A stretch of 64,000 bases of DNA from the NCBI GenBank assembly GCA_016219875.1, contig JACRJZ010000091.1:124001-188000 (forward strand), written 5' to 3'. The notes below the pieces were generated by a model that saw only the letters and a program-made list of their open reading frames with translations, had not been told where the DNA came from and made no database searches. Source of the stretch: Verrucomicrobiota bacterium. GTDB taxonomy: Bacteria; Verrucomicrobiota; Verrucomicrobiia; Limisphaerales; JACRJZ01. Of the stretch, positions 17,500 to 25,880 are shown piece by piece. How positions within the stretch are numbered: position 1 is the first letter of the stretch; each line of letters opens with the position of its first letter. The translations under genes were made by a program, and so were the position numbers.

Positions 17500-17993
17500 T
17501 CGAACTTCTCAACCATCTCGTGGATTCGCTGCGCGAAGAACTCAAGCAATACGGCGAAATGCTCGCGTTGATGGACCAGCAGCAAGAGATGGTCCTGCAA
17601 CGACACACGCAGGACCTGCTCCAGACGGTCGCCATCATCAACGCCCAGTCGGCCACGATCCAAGGCGCCCGCCACGAGCGCCAGCAGCGGCAACGCCACT
17701 TGGCCCGCACCGTCGGGCTGGCGGACGACGCCACGTTCCAGGAACTGCTGCCGCGGGTCCTGGCAGACTACCGCCCACTCCTGAGCGCCCTCGTGGAGGA
17801 AAACAACGCCTTGTTGGAGCGCATCCAGCACCGCGCCCGCCAGAACCACCTTCTCCTCAGCCGCGCGTTGGACCTGATGAACCGCTTCCTGGGCGAACTC
17901 TTCCCCGCGGCGGGAGCCACGACCTACAACGGGGCCGGAAGCCTCGTGGGACCAGCCCTTGCGCCGCGCCCGGTGCTGGAAGTCGTGGGTTGA
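17496..17993 (+). CDS. flgN: Flagellar export chaperone FlgN-like
   Basis: 165 residues, almost all helical, starting MIELLNHLVDSLREELKQYGE with a long Q/H-rich coiled-coil region and a central LQTVAIINAQSATIQGARHERQQ-type helix. This matches the FlgN family (PF05130), cytoplasmic chaperones that hold FlgK and FlgL before export. Family sequence conservation is low, so position weighs heavily: it sits directly before flgK and flgL and starts with an ATGA overlap on flgJ. The C-terminal 30 residues (Gly/Pro/Ala-rich) are probably disordered. Confidence 0.78.
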   Translation: MIELLNHLVDSLREELKQYGEMLALMDQQQEMVLQRHTQDLLQTVAIINAQSATIQGARHERQQRQRHLARTVGLADDATFQELLPRVLADYRPLLSALVEENNALLERIQHRARQNHLLLSRALDLMNRFLGELFPAAGATTYNGAGSLVGPALAPRPVLEVVG

Positions 17994-18001
17994 AAAGGAG
18001 G
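17994..18001 (+). promoter_or_regulatory. Strong ribosome-binding site for flgK
   Basis: The sequence aaaaggagg lies at about 17993-18001, 5 nt before the ATG at 18007. It decides the flgK start against an in-frame ATG at 17959 inside flgN. Most other starts in the operon depend on overlaps instead. Confidence 0.8.
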
Positions 18002-18006
18002 ACGCC

Positions 18007-19428
18007 ATGCTGAGTTTCTTCGCCACTCTCGGAATCGGAATGCGCTCCCTGCAGGCGCAACGCCAAGGCATCGAAGTCACGGGCCAAAACTTGGCCAACG
18101 TCAACAACCCCGGCTACGCCCGCCAGCGGCTCCTGGTCCAGAGCAGCGTGGCGTTGCCCACCGAGATCGGCCCCCAGGGCACCGGGGCCGACGCCGTCAG
18201 CATTCAGCAAATCCGCAGTTCGTTGGTGGACCGGCAGATCACCAGCGAGTCGAGCGTCAACGCTTTCCTCGAAGCCCAGCAACGCGCGCTGCAATACGCC
18301 GAGTCCAGTCTGGGCGAACAGATCGACCGCAACGCCGCCAGCGTGAGCGGCACGTCCGCCACCAACAGCGGAGGCTCGGGCCTTTCGACCAGCCTCAACG
18401 AGTTCTTCAACGCCTTCCAAAGTTTGTCTGCGTCGCCCAGTTCCATTACCGAACGCCAAAGCGTCATCACCAAGGGACAAACGCTGGCCTCCCGGTTTAG
18501 CCAGACGGACGAGCGGTTGCAGGAGTTGGGCCGCGGCCTGAACGAGTCGCTGGGCGAAGACCTCGTCAACGCCAACAATCTCCTGAAGAGCATCGCCGAC
18601 CTGAACGATCAGATCGTCGGCTCCGAGTTCGCCGGCGGCGTGGCCAACGACTTGCGCGATCTCCGCCAGCAACGGCTCGAAGAGCTTGCCAAGATCGTGA
18701 ACATCGAAAGCGTCCAGCAAGCCAACGGCGCGGTGAACGTCTCCATCAGCGGCACGCAGGTCGTGCAAGACAAGAACGTCGCGGACACGCTGGAGCTATA
18801 CGACGCCGGCAACGGGCAGATGCTGGTGCGCGCCGCCACGTCAGACACGCCGTTGACGCTCACCGGTGGCAGCGTGCAGGGCACCATCGACGCCCGCGAC
18901 GGCGCGCTGGCCAGCTTGCGCACCCAGATCAATGACCTCGCGAAGCAAGTCATCTCCGAGGTGAACGCGGTCCATCGCGCCGGCTTCGGACTGAACAACA
19001 GCACGGGGGAGGACTTTTTCAGCGGCACCGACGCGTCGGACATCAAAGTGAACGCCCGGCTCACGAACGACCCGACGCTCATTCAGGCCAGCGGCGCCGT
19101 GGACGCGCCCGGCGACAATACCGTCGCGCTGGCGCTCGCCCAGTTGGCCATGAAGCGCCACGCCAGCCTGGGCAACCACACCTTCAGCGAGCGACACGGC
19201 CAGACCGTGGCGGAGCTTGGCCTGGCCCTTTCCACCAACAACAATCGCCTGACGGACCAGCAACTCGTGCAGAACATGCTCACGCGCCAGCGCGACTCCG
19301 TCAGCGGCGTCTCCATCGACGAGGAAATGACCGAGTTGGTGAAGTTCCAAAAAGCCTTTGAAGCCTCGGCCCGCCTGGTTTCCACGATCGACGAGATGCT
19401 CGACACCGTCGTGAACCTCAAGCGATAG
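18007..19428 (+). CDS. flgK: Flagellar hook-associated protein 1, FlgK
   Basis: 473 residues. N-terminus MLSFFATLGIGMRSLQAQRQ with GQNLANVNNPGYARQR is the FlgK signature. The C-terminus VSIDEEMTELVKFQKAFEASARLVSTIDEMLDTVVNLKR is the conserved terminal helix. The central part has the coiled-coil FNAFQSLSASPSSITERQSV segment and the LRDLRQQRLEELAKIVNI helix. It forms the first hook-filament junction zone and is exported by the flagellar apparatus. The length is in the normal 450-620 range. It follows flgN by 13 nt. Confidence 0.95.
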   Translation: MLSFFATLGIGMRSLQAQRQGIEVTGQNLANVNNPGYARQRLLVQSSVALPTEIGPQGTGADAVSIQQIRSSLVDRQITSESSVNAFLEAQQRALQYAESSLGEQIDRNAASVSGTSATNSGGSGLSTSLNEFFNAFQSLSASPSSITERQSVITKGQTLASRFSQTDERLQELGRGLNESLGEDLVNANNLLKSIADLNDQIVGSEFAGGVANDLRDLRQQRLEELAKIVNIESVQQANGAVNVSISGTQVVQDKNVADTLELYDAGNGQMLVRAATSDTPLTLTGGSVQGTIDARDGALASLRTQINDLAKQVISEVNAVHRAGFGLNNSTGEDFFSGTDASDIKVNARLTNDPTLIQASGAVDAPGDNTVALALAQLAMKRHASLGNHTFSERHGQTVAELGLALSTNNNRLTDQQLVQNMLTRQRDSVSGVSIDEEMTELVKFQKAFEASARLVSTIDEMLDTVVNLKR

Positions 19429-19446
19429 AAATGAGAACTGCCTTCG

Positions 19447-19522
19447 GAGTTTCAAGTTCCGAGTTTCGAGTTCCGAGTTCTGCCGGCAACGAACTCGAAA
19501 CTCGAAACCCGAAACTCGGAAC
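19447..19522. repeat. Phrase-like inverted repeat between flgK and flgL
   Basis: Left arm of gagtttc/gagttcc units (19447-19480), right arm gaactcgaaactcgaaaccc (from 19491), nearly reverse complementary over 30 nt with a 10-nt loop. It belongs to the degenerate gaac-tcgaaa class also met at 49238-49350. It occupies most of the 113-nt spacer, so flgL may need its own ribosome site just after it. Confidence 0.75.
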
Positions 19523-19541
19523 CGGTTTTGCCCTTTGAGTT

Positions 19542-20477
19542 ATGCGCGTTTCCTCCAGCACCTTTCCCAACACCCTGGTCCAGCAGTTGAGCAAGCTGAC
19601 GGCCAAGCAGTCCCAATTGCAGAACCAGATCGCCACCGGCCAGAAGCTCACCCTGCCGGAGGACGATCCCACCGCCATGCACCGCGTGCTGGATTTCCAA
19701 ACGGAGGAATCCCGCATCGGCCAATACCAGCGCAACATCACCTACCTGCGCGAAACGGCGGAGGCCAACTACAACGTCATGAAGGGGATCAAGAAGATAT
19801 CCGACCGCGCCGGCGAGATCGCCACGCTGGCGGACGATACAAAGTCCCCCACCGAACTGCGGACCCTCGGCCAGGAAGTCACACAGCTCATCAAGCAAGC
19901 CGTGCAAATGATGAACGGCAAGCTGCGCGGCGATTATCTTTTCGGAGGCACACGCAATCAGAATCCCCCTTACGAACTGGCCACCGACTCTGCCGGCAAA
20001 GTCACCAGCGTCACCTACCAGGGCAACTCGGCCGTCACCGAGACGGAGATCGCCGAAAACAACCCCTTCTCCGTGCAGGTCACGGGCGCCAACACGTCCG
20101 GCAGTGGCCCGCTGGGCTTGATTACGGACTCCCGCACCGGCGCGGACTTCTTCAATCATCTTATCTCTCTCCAGCAGCACTTGCTGGACGATGACAATGC
20201 CAGCGTTACCGCCACGGATCGGCCCAATCTGGCCAACGACGAGGAGAACATCATCAGCCATCTCGGTTCCAACGGCGCCATGCAGGCCCGGCTCGACACC
20301 GCGGAATCCCTCATCGGTAGCCGGCAACAAGGCGTGAGCAACCTGATCTCCAAGGAAGCCGACGCGGACCTCTCAGAATCCATCGTCCGCTTGAGCCAGT
20401 CGCAGACCGCCTACCAGGCGGCCCTCCAGAGCGCCTCCCGCATCCTCGACAAATCGCTGATGGACTATCTCCGCTGA
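19542..20477 (+). CDS. flgL: Flagellar hook-associated protein 3, FlgL
   Basis: 311 residues, start MRVSSSTFPNTLVQQLSKLT with SQLQNQIATGQKLTLPEDDPTAM, which is the flagellin/FlgL N-terminal D0-D1 helix. The C-terminus SESIVRLSQSQTAYQAALQSASRILDKSLMDYLR is the partner helix. A short D2-like insert (FGGTRNQNPPYELATDSAGK) is typical of FlgL rather than flagellin. It forms the second junction zone below the filament. It is the last flagellar gene in the window; no flagellin, fliD or motor gene follows, so the remaining flagellar genes lie elsewhere. Confidence 0.92.
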   Translation: MRVSSSTFPNTLVQQLSKLTAKQSQLQNQIATGQKLTLPEDDPTAMHRVLDFQTEESRIGQYQRNITYLRETAEANYNVMKGIKKISDRAGEIATLADDTKSPTELRTLGQEVTQLIKQAVQMMNGKLRGDYLFGGTRNQNPPYELATDSAGKVTSVTYQGNSAVTETEIAENNPFSVQVTGANTSGSGPLGLITDSRTGADFFNHLISLQQHLLDDDNASVTATDRPNLANDEENIISHLGSNGAMQARLDTAESLIGSRQQGVSNLISKEADADLSESIVRLSQSQTAYQAALQSASRILDKSLMDYLR

Positions 20478-21074
20478 CCGGCGTTCCGGCTGTTCGTCCA
20501 GAAGGGTGGCGCGGGCGATCGCCTGCCCCGCGCGGTGACCCATCGAGCGGAACAAGAGAGGACGCGGTGAATTTCACGAACGGACGAAAAGACGGCGCGC
20601 TCTCTCCCGTTCCGTCGGGCGGGGCGCTGTGTTCCTCACGTTCAGGACATCCCGGCAACTTGCCGCGTGGTACGAACGCGGTCCTGGAACCAGAATCCAA
20701 CCGTCCCCCATTGCGCCATTGTGCCCGGGCTGGCGCCTGATGGTGCGGATTCGAGACGCGATCACTCGGTCCTGTTCGTCGTGGTAACAGATTCTGGTGT
20801 CGCGGTCAGAACAAAAACGGATAACAGATTCTGGATCGCAAATTCTGGTTGCAGTCCGGTGAACCGCTCGCAATCATTCGCGCGTGAAAAGCCCTCGAGT
20901 CCACGTGACGGCTCCTCGCACCCTCAGACGGGCGAGGCCGGTGGCGGTGCGCTCCGGCGTGGCTAGCGTGCGGAACGCCAGCCTCGCGGCTCGGACGTTT
21001 GTTGCGCCGCAAGCGGGTGTCGCCCGCGCACGAGCAGGTCATGGCGCCTGGATTGGAGCGTTGGAGCACGCGTT
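20478..21074. other. 597-nt spacer between flagellar and Hdr clusters
   Basis: No coding region I can support. It contains the 13-nt direct repeat taacagattctgg at 20785-20797 and 20822-20834, with a shorter aaattctgg copy at 20840. A ggag ribosome site at 21063-21066 serves the next gene (ATG 21075). The promoter of the 15-kb metabolic cluster should be here, but I cannot place it. Confidence 0.6.
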
Positions 21075-21866
21075 ATGAACAAGCTCGATCAGTCCGTCGA
21101 TCAGCACTTGAAGGCCATCGGAGCGAGTTGCCCGCGGTTGCTCTTTGCTTTGCAGGAAAGCCCGGAGGCGGTGTGGGGCGAGATCATGAGAATGGAATCG
21201 GCCTGCCAGGCTTTTGAGAAGGCTTGCGCCGGTTTCCATCACGAAGCAGCCGACGTGTTCGAAGTCACGGTCCTCGTCGGGGCTTTGCGCGCCCAAATGT
21301 GCCAGGACGGGCTGATGGACTACGAGGAGTTTGCCGCGTTCCGGCAGGGCGTGGCGGCCATCCAGAGTTGCGTGGACCGGCTGCGGAATTCGTTCGGGAG
21401 GAAAAGTCCCAGAAGTAACAGCGCCAGGAGTGATCGCCACTTGAAGACCTACGTTTTTTATTGCTCGAACCACTTGGACGCCGGCCGATTGGCGGGTCTT
21501 GGAGAAGAACTTGGCGGAGAGACCGTCAAGACCATCGGTCTGCCCTGCTCCGGGAAGGTCGATGTGCCCTACTTGGTCAAAGCCTTGGAAACCGGTGCGG
21601 ATGGAGTCGCGATTGTGGCCTGCAAGAAGTCAGAGTGCCGGCACTTCGAGGGGAGCGCGCGGGCGCACAAACGCGCCGAGGCGGTTGAGGCTTTGCTGGA
21701 GGAGATCGGATTTGGGAAGGGACGAATGACGGTCGTGGAGTGCGCGAAAGACGGCGCAGGGCAGGCTTGTGAGGAAATCAAACGGTTCATCGAACAGGTG
21801 AAAAACCTGCCGCCCGCAGGTGTCCCCAACGCTGCGGTGAAACAACAGGAATGTGTAGTCGCATGA
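21075..21866 (+). CDS. MvhD-domain iron-sulfur protein with extra N-terminal helical domain
   Basis: 263 residues. The C-terminal half, from about residue 122, is an MvhD/hydrogenase delta-subunit domain (PF02662). It has TYVFYCSNHLDAGRL, then TIGLPCSGKVDVPYLVKALETGADGV, VACKKSECRHFEGSARAHKR and VVECAKD. MvhD carries a [2Fe-2S] cluster and passes electrons between HdrA and a partner oxidoreductase. The first Cys-x-x-Cys of MvhD is reduced to one Cys here. The first 110 residues are helical, with Cys at intervals (ASCPRLL, ESACQAFEKACAGF, AQMCQDG, SCVDRL), and are not recognised. It starts the cluster and overlaps metF by ATGA. Confidence 0.8.
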   Translation: MNKLDQSVDQHLKAIGASCPRLLFALQESPEAVWGEIMRMESACQAFEKACAGFHHEAADVFEVTVLVGALRAQMCQDGLMDYEEFAAFRQGVAAIQSCVDRLRNSFGRKSPRSNSARSDRHLKTYVFYCSNHLDAGRLAGLGEELGGETVKTIGLPCSGKVDVPYLVKALETGADGVAIVACKKSECRHFEGSARAHKRAEAVEALLEEIGFGKGRMTVVECAKDGAGQACEEIKRFIEQVKNLPPAGVPNAAVKQQECVVA

Positions 21867-22726
21867 AAGTCGAAAGCCAACTCGCCAAGAAAATTGAGAG
21901 CGGAGAGTTCATTGTCACCGCCGAGCATGCGCCGCGGACCACGGCGACGTCGTCCGCCACAGAAGCGGCTTTGAAAGCTTTGGGCGGCAAGCTCACGGCG
22001 GTCAACATGGGCGACAATCAGCACGGCGTGGCGATGTCTTCGCTGGCGGCTTCGGCAGCGGCGCTCAAGGCGGGCGTCGAGCCGGTTCTGCAAATGGTCA
22101 CCCGCGACCGCAACCGCATTGCGCTTCAGTCGGATTTGTTGGGAGCCGCGAGTCTGGGGATCAAGAACGTGCTTTGCTTGTCAGGCTATCATCAGACGCT
22201 GATTGGTTGTCCGGAGTCAGCCAATGTCTTCGACATAGATTCGACGCAGTTCATCGCGACGACCACCCGGATGGGCGAGCAGGGCTTGCTGGCCGACGGG
22301 ACGAAGATTGACGGGCCGTTTGCGATGTTGGTGGGCGCGGTGGCCAATCCCTTCCTAAAGCCGCTGGAACTCAACCTTCTCAGGCTCCAGAACAAAATCG
22401 AGGCGGGTGCCAAGTTCATTCAGACGCACGCGGTTTTTGATCTCGACGCGTTCAGCCAGTGGCTCGACGCGGTTCGCCAGGCCGGTCTCACGAAGAAAGT
22501 CGCGATTCTGGCGAGCGTGCTGCCGCTGGAGAGCGCGGAGGACGTTCAGAAGGCGCGCGAGAATCATCCGGATTTCTGCATCCCGGAAGGCGTCAAGACA
22601 GGCGTGGCTGCGTGCGCGGAGACCATCAAGAAGTTGAAGGCGATGGAAGGCGTGCGCGGGATTCATATTCTTTCCGGTGGCAAAGAGGCGATGGTGCCGG
22701 AGTTGTTGGCGGCGGCGGGCCTGTGA
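21863..22726 (+). CDS. metF: Methylenetetrahydrofolate reductase, MetF family
   Basis: 287 residues from the ATG at 21863, in ATGA overlap with the preceding gene. The TIM-barrel signatures are visible: IVTAEHAPRTTAT (the position of the catalytic Glu of MetF), LTAVNMGDNQ, LQMVTRDRNRIALQSDLLGAASLGIKNVLCLSGYH, VGAVANPF, and AGAKFIQTHAVFDLDAF with the late GVRGIHIL strand. MetF reduces 5,10-methylene-THF to 5-methyl-THF. A MetV homologue is encoded at the other end of the same cluster, and both belong with HdrABC and MvhD. This points to the bifurcation-type MetFV complex known from Moorella thermoacetica rather than the simple NADH enzyme; direction of flow is not known. Confidence 0.92.
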   Translation: MKVESQLAKKIESGEFIVTAEHAPRTTATSSATEAALKALGGKLTAVNMGDNQHGVAMSSLAASAAALKAGVEPVLQMVTRDRNRIALQSDLLGAASLGIKNVLCLSGYHQTLIGCPESANVFDIDSTQFIATTTRMGEQGLLADGTKIDGPFAMLVGAVANPFLKPLELNLLRLQNKIEAGAKFIQTHAVFDLDAFSQWLDAVRQAGLTKKVAILASVLPLESAEDVQKARENHPDFCIPEGVKTGVAACAETIKKLKAMEGVRGIHILSGGKEAMVPELLAAAGL

Positions 22727-22738
22727 CCGGACAAGAGT

Positions 22739-24136
22739 ATGCCGGAGAAATATCACATCAAGACACGTCCGGTGCCGCCACGAGGGCCGCGGATCGGCAA
22801 ACATGGCGTGGTGGACTGGCGGGAGGATTGCGCGCGCTGCCACAACTGCGTAAAGAAAGCCTGCGTCTATGACCGCTATCGGCAGGAGGTGGATTACATT
22901 CGCGGCCTGACCGAGGTGTCGGCGCTGTTCTTCGATTGCATGGGGTGTTTTTCGTGCGTGCAGGATTGCACGAAGGGCCTTTTGCGCCTTTCCATCAATC
23001 CCGAATACGAGAAGCTCGGGAACCGGTATTGGAAACCCGACATCATCAAAACGACGTGGCTCCAGGCTGAGACGGCGAAAATCCCCGTGTCGGGCGCGGG
23101 CTATCGCGGGCCGTTTTCCGGGCCGGGGTTTGACTCGATGTGGACGGACATGTCGGAGATCGTCCGGCCGACGCGTGACGGAATTCACGGCCGCGAATAC
23201 ATCAGCACGTCGGTGGACATCGGCCGCAAACTGCCGTTCCTGTCACTGAATGGAAACCAGTCGCCGGCCAGCCAGCCACCGTTGGTTTCGATTCCGATGC
23301 CGCTGATTATTGATTTGAGTTCGCCGGCGCACACGCTTCCGAAACTTGACCCCATCATCGAAAAGGCCGCCGCCAACACCGGCATCATCGCGTTGATGGA
23401 TTCGCGTTATCGCCCGGCGAAGAGCGAGCATCTGGAGAACATCGCGTTTTACCTCGGCCCCGACAGCCCGCCGGTGCCGGATGAACTGATGCGGAAGACG
23501 CGCCTGGTGGAAATCGCCGACGGTCCCTCCGTGGCGGCACGCATCAAGGCGCTCAAGCAGGTTCATCCCGAAATCGTCGTCGCCATCCGCGTGGAACTGA
23601 CTGCCGCCGGCGTCGGGCGCGCCATCGAACTGGCGGGCTTGCCGGACGTCGAGACCATACACGTCGTGGCCGACGCCAACGGCGACGAGCTCACGACGCA
23701 GCAGCCGCGGTTTTTGAAGGACATGATCCGGCAGATTCACACCGCGCTCATCGAAAAGGGCGGGCGCGATGAAATCACGCTCATGGCCGGCGGCGGCATC
23801 GCGTTGCCGGAACACATGGCCAAGGCGATCATTTGCGGCGCGGATCTCGTGACGATCAACCTGCCGCTGCTCATCGCGCTGGAATGTCACCTCTGCGAGA
23901 GCTGCCGCCCTGGCACGCCGTGTCCGGCCAAGCTGGAGAACGTTGATTTCAACTTCGCCGTGGGCCGCATGACGAATCTGATCGCGGCGTGGCATGACCA
24001 GTTGATCGAGTTGATGGGCGCGATGGGCATGCGCGAGGCGCGGCGTCTGCGTGGCGACGTGGGGCGCGCGATGTTCTTCGAGCAACTTGAGGAGGAGACC
24101 TTCGGCAAACTTTATGGCACCCGAACGAGCCGTTAA
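22739..24136 (+). CDS. Ferredoxin-FMN glutamate synthase-like subunit (GltB2 type), copy 1
   Basis: 465 residues. The N-terminal part has two Cys-rich ferredoxin-like motifs, CARCHNCVKKAC (about residues 32-43) and CMGCFSCVQDC (about 65-75). A TIM-barrel FMN domain follows, ending in the glutamate synthase signature ITLMAGGGIALPEHMAKAII with GADLVTINLPLLIALEC and then CHLCESCRPGTPCPAKL. The last segment supplies the 3Fe-4S-type Cys set. The domain is related to archaeal-type GltB2 and to MgsC of N-methylglutamate synthase. The FMN domain is shorter and more divergent than in the next gene, so the two probably form a heteromer or have different roles. It starts 12 nt after metF. Confidence 0.8.
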   Translation: MPEKYHIKTRPVPPRGPRIGKHGVVDWREDCARCHNCVKKACVYDRYRQEVDYIRGLTEVSALFFDCMGCFSCVQDCTKGLLRLSINPEYEKLGNRYWKPDIIKTTWLQAETAKIPVSGAGYRGPFSGPGFDSMWTDMSEIVRPTRDGIHGREYISTSVDIGRKLPFLSLNGNQSPASQPPLVSIPMPLIIDLSSPAHTLPKLDPIIEKAAANTGIIALMDSRYRPAKSEHLENIAFYLGPDSPPVPDELMRKTRLVEIADGPSVAARIKALKQVHPEIVVAIRVELTAAGVGRAIELAGLPDVETIHVVADANGDELTTQQPRFLKDMIRQIHTALIEKGGRDEITLMAGGGIALPEHMAKAIICGADLVTINLPLLIALECHLCESCRPGTPCPAKLENVDFNFAVGRMTNLIAAWHDQLIELMGAMGMREARRLRGDVGRAMFFEQLEEETFGKLYGTRTSR

Positions 24137-25880
24137 ACCCGAACTCCAAACGGGAACAGGAAGCGCGCCCGCTGGAATGGGGAGCGCGCCCGCCCCGGGC
24201 GCAGTTTTCCGCGCCCCCGCGGAAAACCCCGGGAGCGTAGAACGAATTCCAGCGCCGGAATCAGGACGCGGACCGAAGATGCTGGACGCGAGGGCGCGTC
24301 CAGCCGCGCCCGAGGCGGGCGCGCTCCCCATCTCGGCCCTGCTCCCCGAAAACACGCTGAAGACGCGCGTGCCGCAGGAACCCGTCGAGCGCGTCACGCG
24401 CCCGGCACCGTCGCGCTATCGCAACGAGATCGCGAAGTATTTCGTCCATCGCAGCCAAGACTGCCGGCTTTGCGGGAAATGCACCGAGGTTTGTTCGTAT
24501 GGGGTTCACGCGCACCCATCCGGCTACAAGTATTTCGGCGAGCCGCTGCATCACTTGTGCATCGGGCCGTCCTGCGAGAAGACCGATCATTATTGCGTGG
24601 CTCATTGTCCCAACGGCGCGTTACAGGTCCGAGAAGACCCGATGTATCAGGTGCTGGGCGATGCTCGCTGGTCGAGCGATTTGATTCTGGCGACGTGGAA
24701 AATGGCGGAGACCGGCGACGTGCCGCCGGCAGGCTACGATTACGACTATGAGTGCGGCAAGTCCGGCGGCGGTTTCGATCGGCTCCGGTTCAGGTTCCCC
24801 GACCGGCCGCCCGTGGCGTTGCGCGCGGACGAGATTGACACCAGCGTGTGCCTCAACAAACGCGGCGACGGCCGGCCCAAGATCACGATTGACGTGCCGT
24901 GGTATGGCGGCGGCATGTCGTTCGGGTCGGTGAGCAACGTCACGCAGTTGTCGAAAGCCCGCGCAGCGGTGGCGTTCAACACTTTCACCTGCACCGGCGA
25001 AGGCGGCTTCATGGAGCGGATGCGACCGTATGACGACCATGTGATCACCCAAGTCGCGACGGGCTTGTTCGGCGTGCGCGAAGAAACCATCCAGCGCGTG
25101 CCGATCGTCGAGTTCAAGTATGCGCAGGGCGCGAAGCCCGGCCTCGGCGGCCATCTGCTCGGCGACAAGAACACGCCCGCCGTCGCTCGGATGCGCGAGG
25201 CGGTGCTCGGCATCTCGCTCTTTTCGCCGTTCCCGTTCCACAGTGTGTATTCCATCGAAGACCACATGAAGCACATTGACTGGATCAAGCACGTGAACCG
25301 GCGCGCGCTGATCTCGACGAAAGTTTCCACGCCCACCGACGTGGACATGGTGGCGGTGGGCAGTTACTCCGCAGGCACTCATATCGTCCACATTGACGGC
25401 GGCTATGGCGGGACGGGCGCGGCGCCAGACATCGCCAAGAAGAACATCGCCATGCCCATCGAATACGCCATCGGCAAGGTCCACCGTTTCCTCTCGGATG
25501 AAGGAGTCCGCGACAAGGTGACGTTGATCGCGAGCGGCGGCATTCGCTCGGCCTACGACGTGGCCAAGGCCATCGCACTCGGTGCCGACGGCGTGGTCAT
25601 CGGCACGTCGGAAATGGTGGCGCTGGGCTGCGTGCGGTGCAGCCGCTGCGAGAGTGGGCGTGGTTGTCCGCGTGGCATCGCCACGACCGACACCGAGCTG
25701 GCCGCGAAAATGGAACTCGATTGGGGCACGCAGCGGCTCATCAACCTCTACAGCGCCTGGCGCAAGGTGCTCGTCTCGATTTTGCAGCGGCTGGGCCTGC
25801 GCAGCGTCAGCGAACTGCGCGGACGCACCGACCTCATGATGCATCTGGATTACACAAACAACGGGGCGAAAACCGCATGA
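24114..25880 (+). CDS. Ferredoxin-FMN glutamate synthase-like subunit (GltB2 type), copy 2, with repeat-derived insert
   Basis: 588 residues from the ATG at 24114, overlapping the previous gene by 23 nt. Residues about 22-72 (Ala, Pro and Gly-rich) are encoded by a palindromic element at 24178-24330 and look inserted. Then come CRLCGKCTEVC and CEKTDHYCVAHC (4Fe-4S) and a full FMN glutamate synthase domain. The latter shows YGGGMSFGSVS, KPGLGGHLLGDKNTPAVA, STPTDVDMVAVGSYSAG with HIDGGYGGTGAAP, ASGGIRSAYDVAKAIALGADGVVIGTSEM and the 3Fe-4S motif CVRCSRCESGRGCPRGI. This is a proper GltB2/MgsC-type catalytic subunit. Its last 4 nt overlap the glutaminase subunit start, implying equimolar synthesis. 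Confidence 0.88.
   Translation: MAPERAVKPELQTGTGSAPAGMGSAPAPGAVFRAPAENPGSVERIPAPESGRGPKMLDARARPAAPEAGALPISALLPENTLKTRVPQEPVERVTRPAPSRYRNEIAKYFVHRSQDCRLCGKCTEVCSYGVHAHPSGYKYFGEPLHHLCIGPSCEKTDHYCVAHCPNGALQVREDPMYQVLGDARWSSDLILATWKMAETGDVPPAGYDYDYECGKSGGGFDRLRFRFPDRPPVALRADEIDTSVCLNKRGDGRPKITIDVPWYGGGMSFGSVSNVTQLSKARAAVAFNTFTCTGEGGFMERMRPYDDHVITQVATGLFGVREETIQRVPIVEFKYAQGAKPGLGGHLLGDKNTPAVARMREAVLGISLFSPFPFHSVYSIEDHMKHIDWIKHVNRRALISTKVSTPTDVDMVAVGSYSAGTHIVHIDGGYGGTGAAPDIAKKNIAMPIEYAIGKVHRFLSDEGVRDKVTLIASGGIRSAYDVAKAIALGADGVVIGTSEMVALGCVRCSRCESGRGCPRGIATTDTELAAKMELDWGTQRLINLYSAWRKVLVSILQRLGLRSVSELRGRTDLMMHLDYTNNGAKTA
24178..24330. repeat. 153-bp palindromic element inside a coding sequence
   Basis: Outer arms tggggagcgcgcccgcc (24178-24194) and its exact reverse complement (24314-24330). 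Internal hairpins are gttttccgcg...cgcggaaaac near 24203-24226 and ggacgcg...cgcgtcc near 24283-24299. Its length is a multiple of three and it is read through as 51 low-complexity codons, so the host gene stays open, as described for Rickettsia palindromic elements. Confidence 0.8.

Noticed and set aside
20574..20966. Open frames of about 100 codons on both strands between flgL and the Hdr cluster
   Set aside because: They are Arg-rich, lack ribosome sites and family resemblance, and run through repeat sequence.
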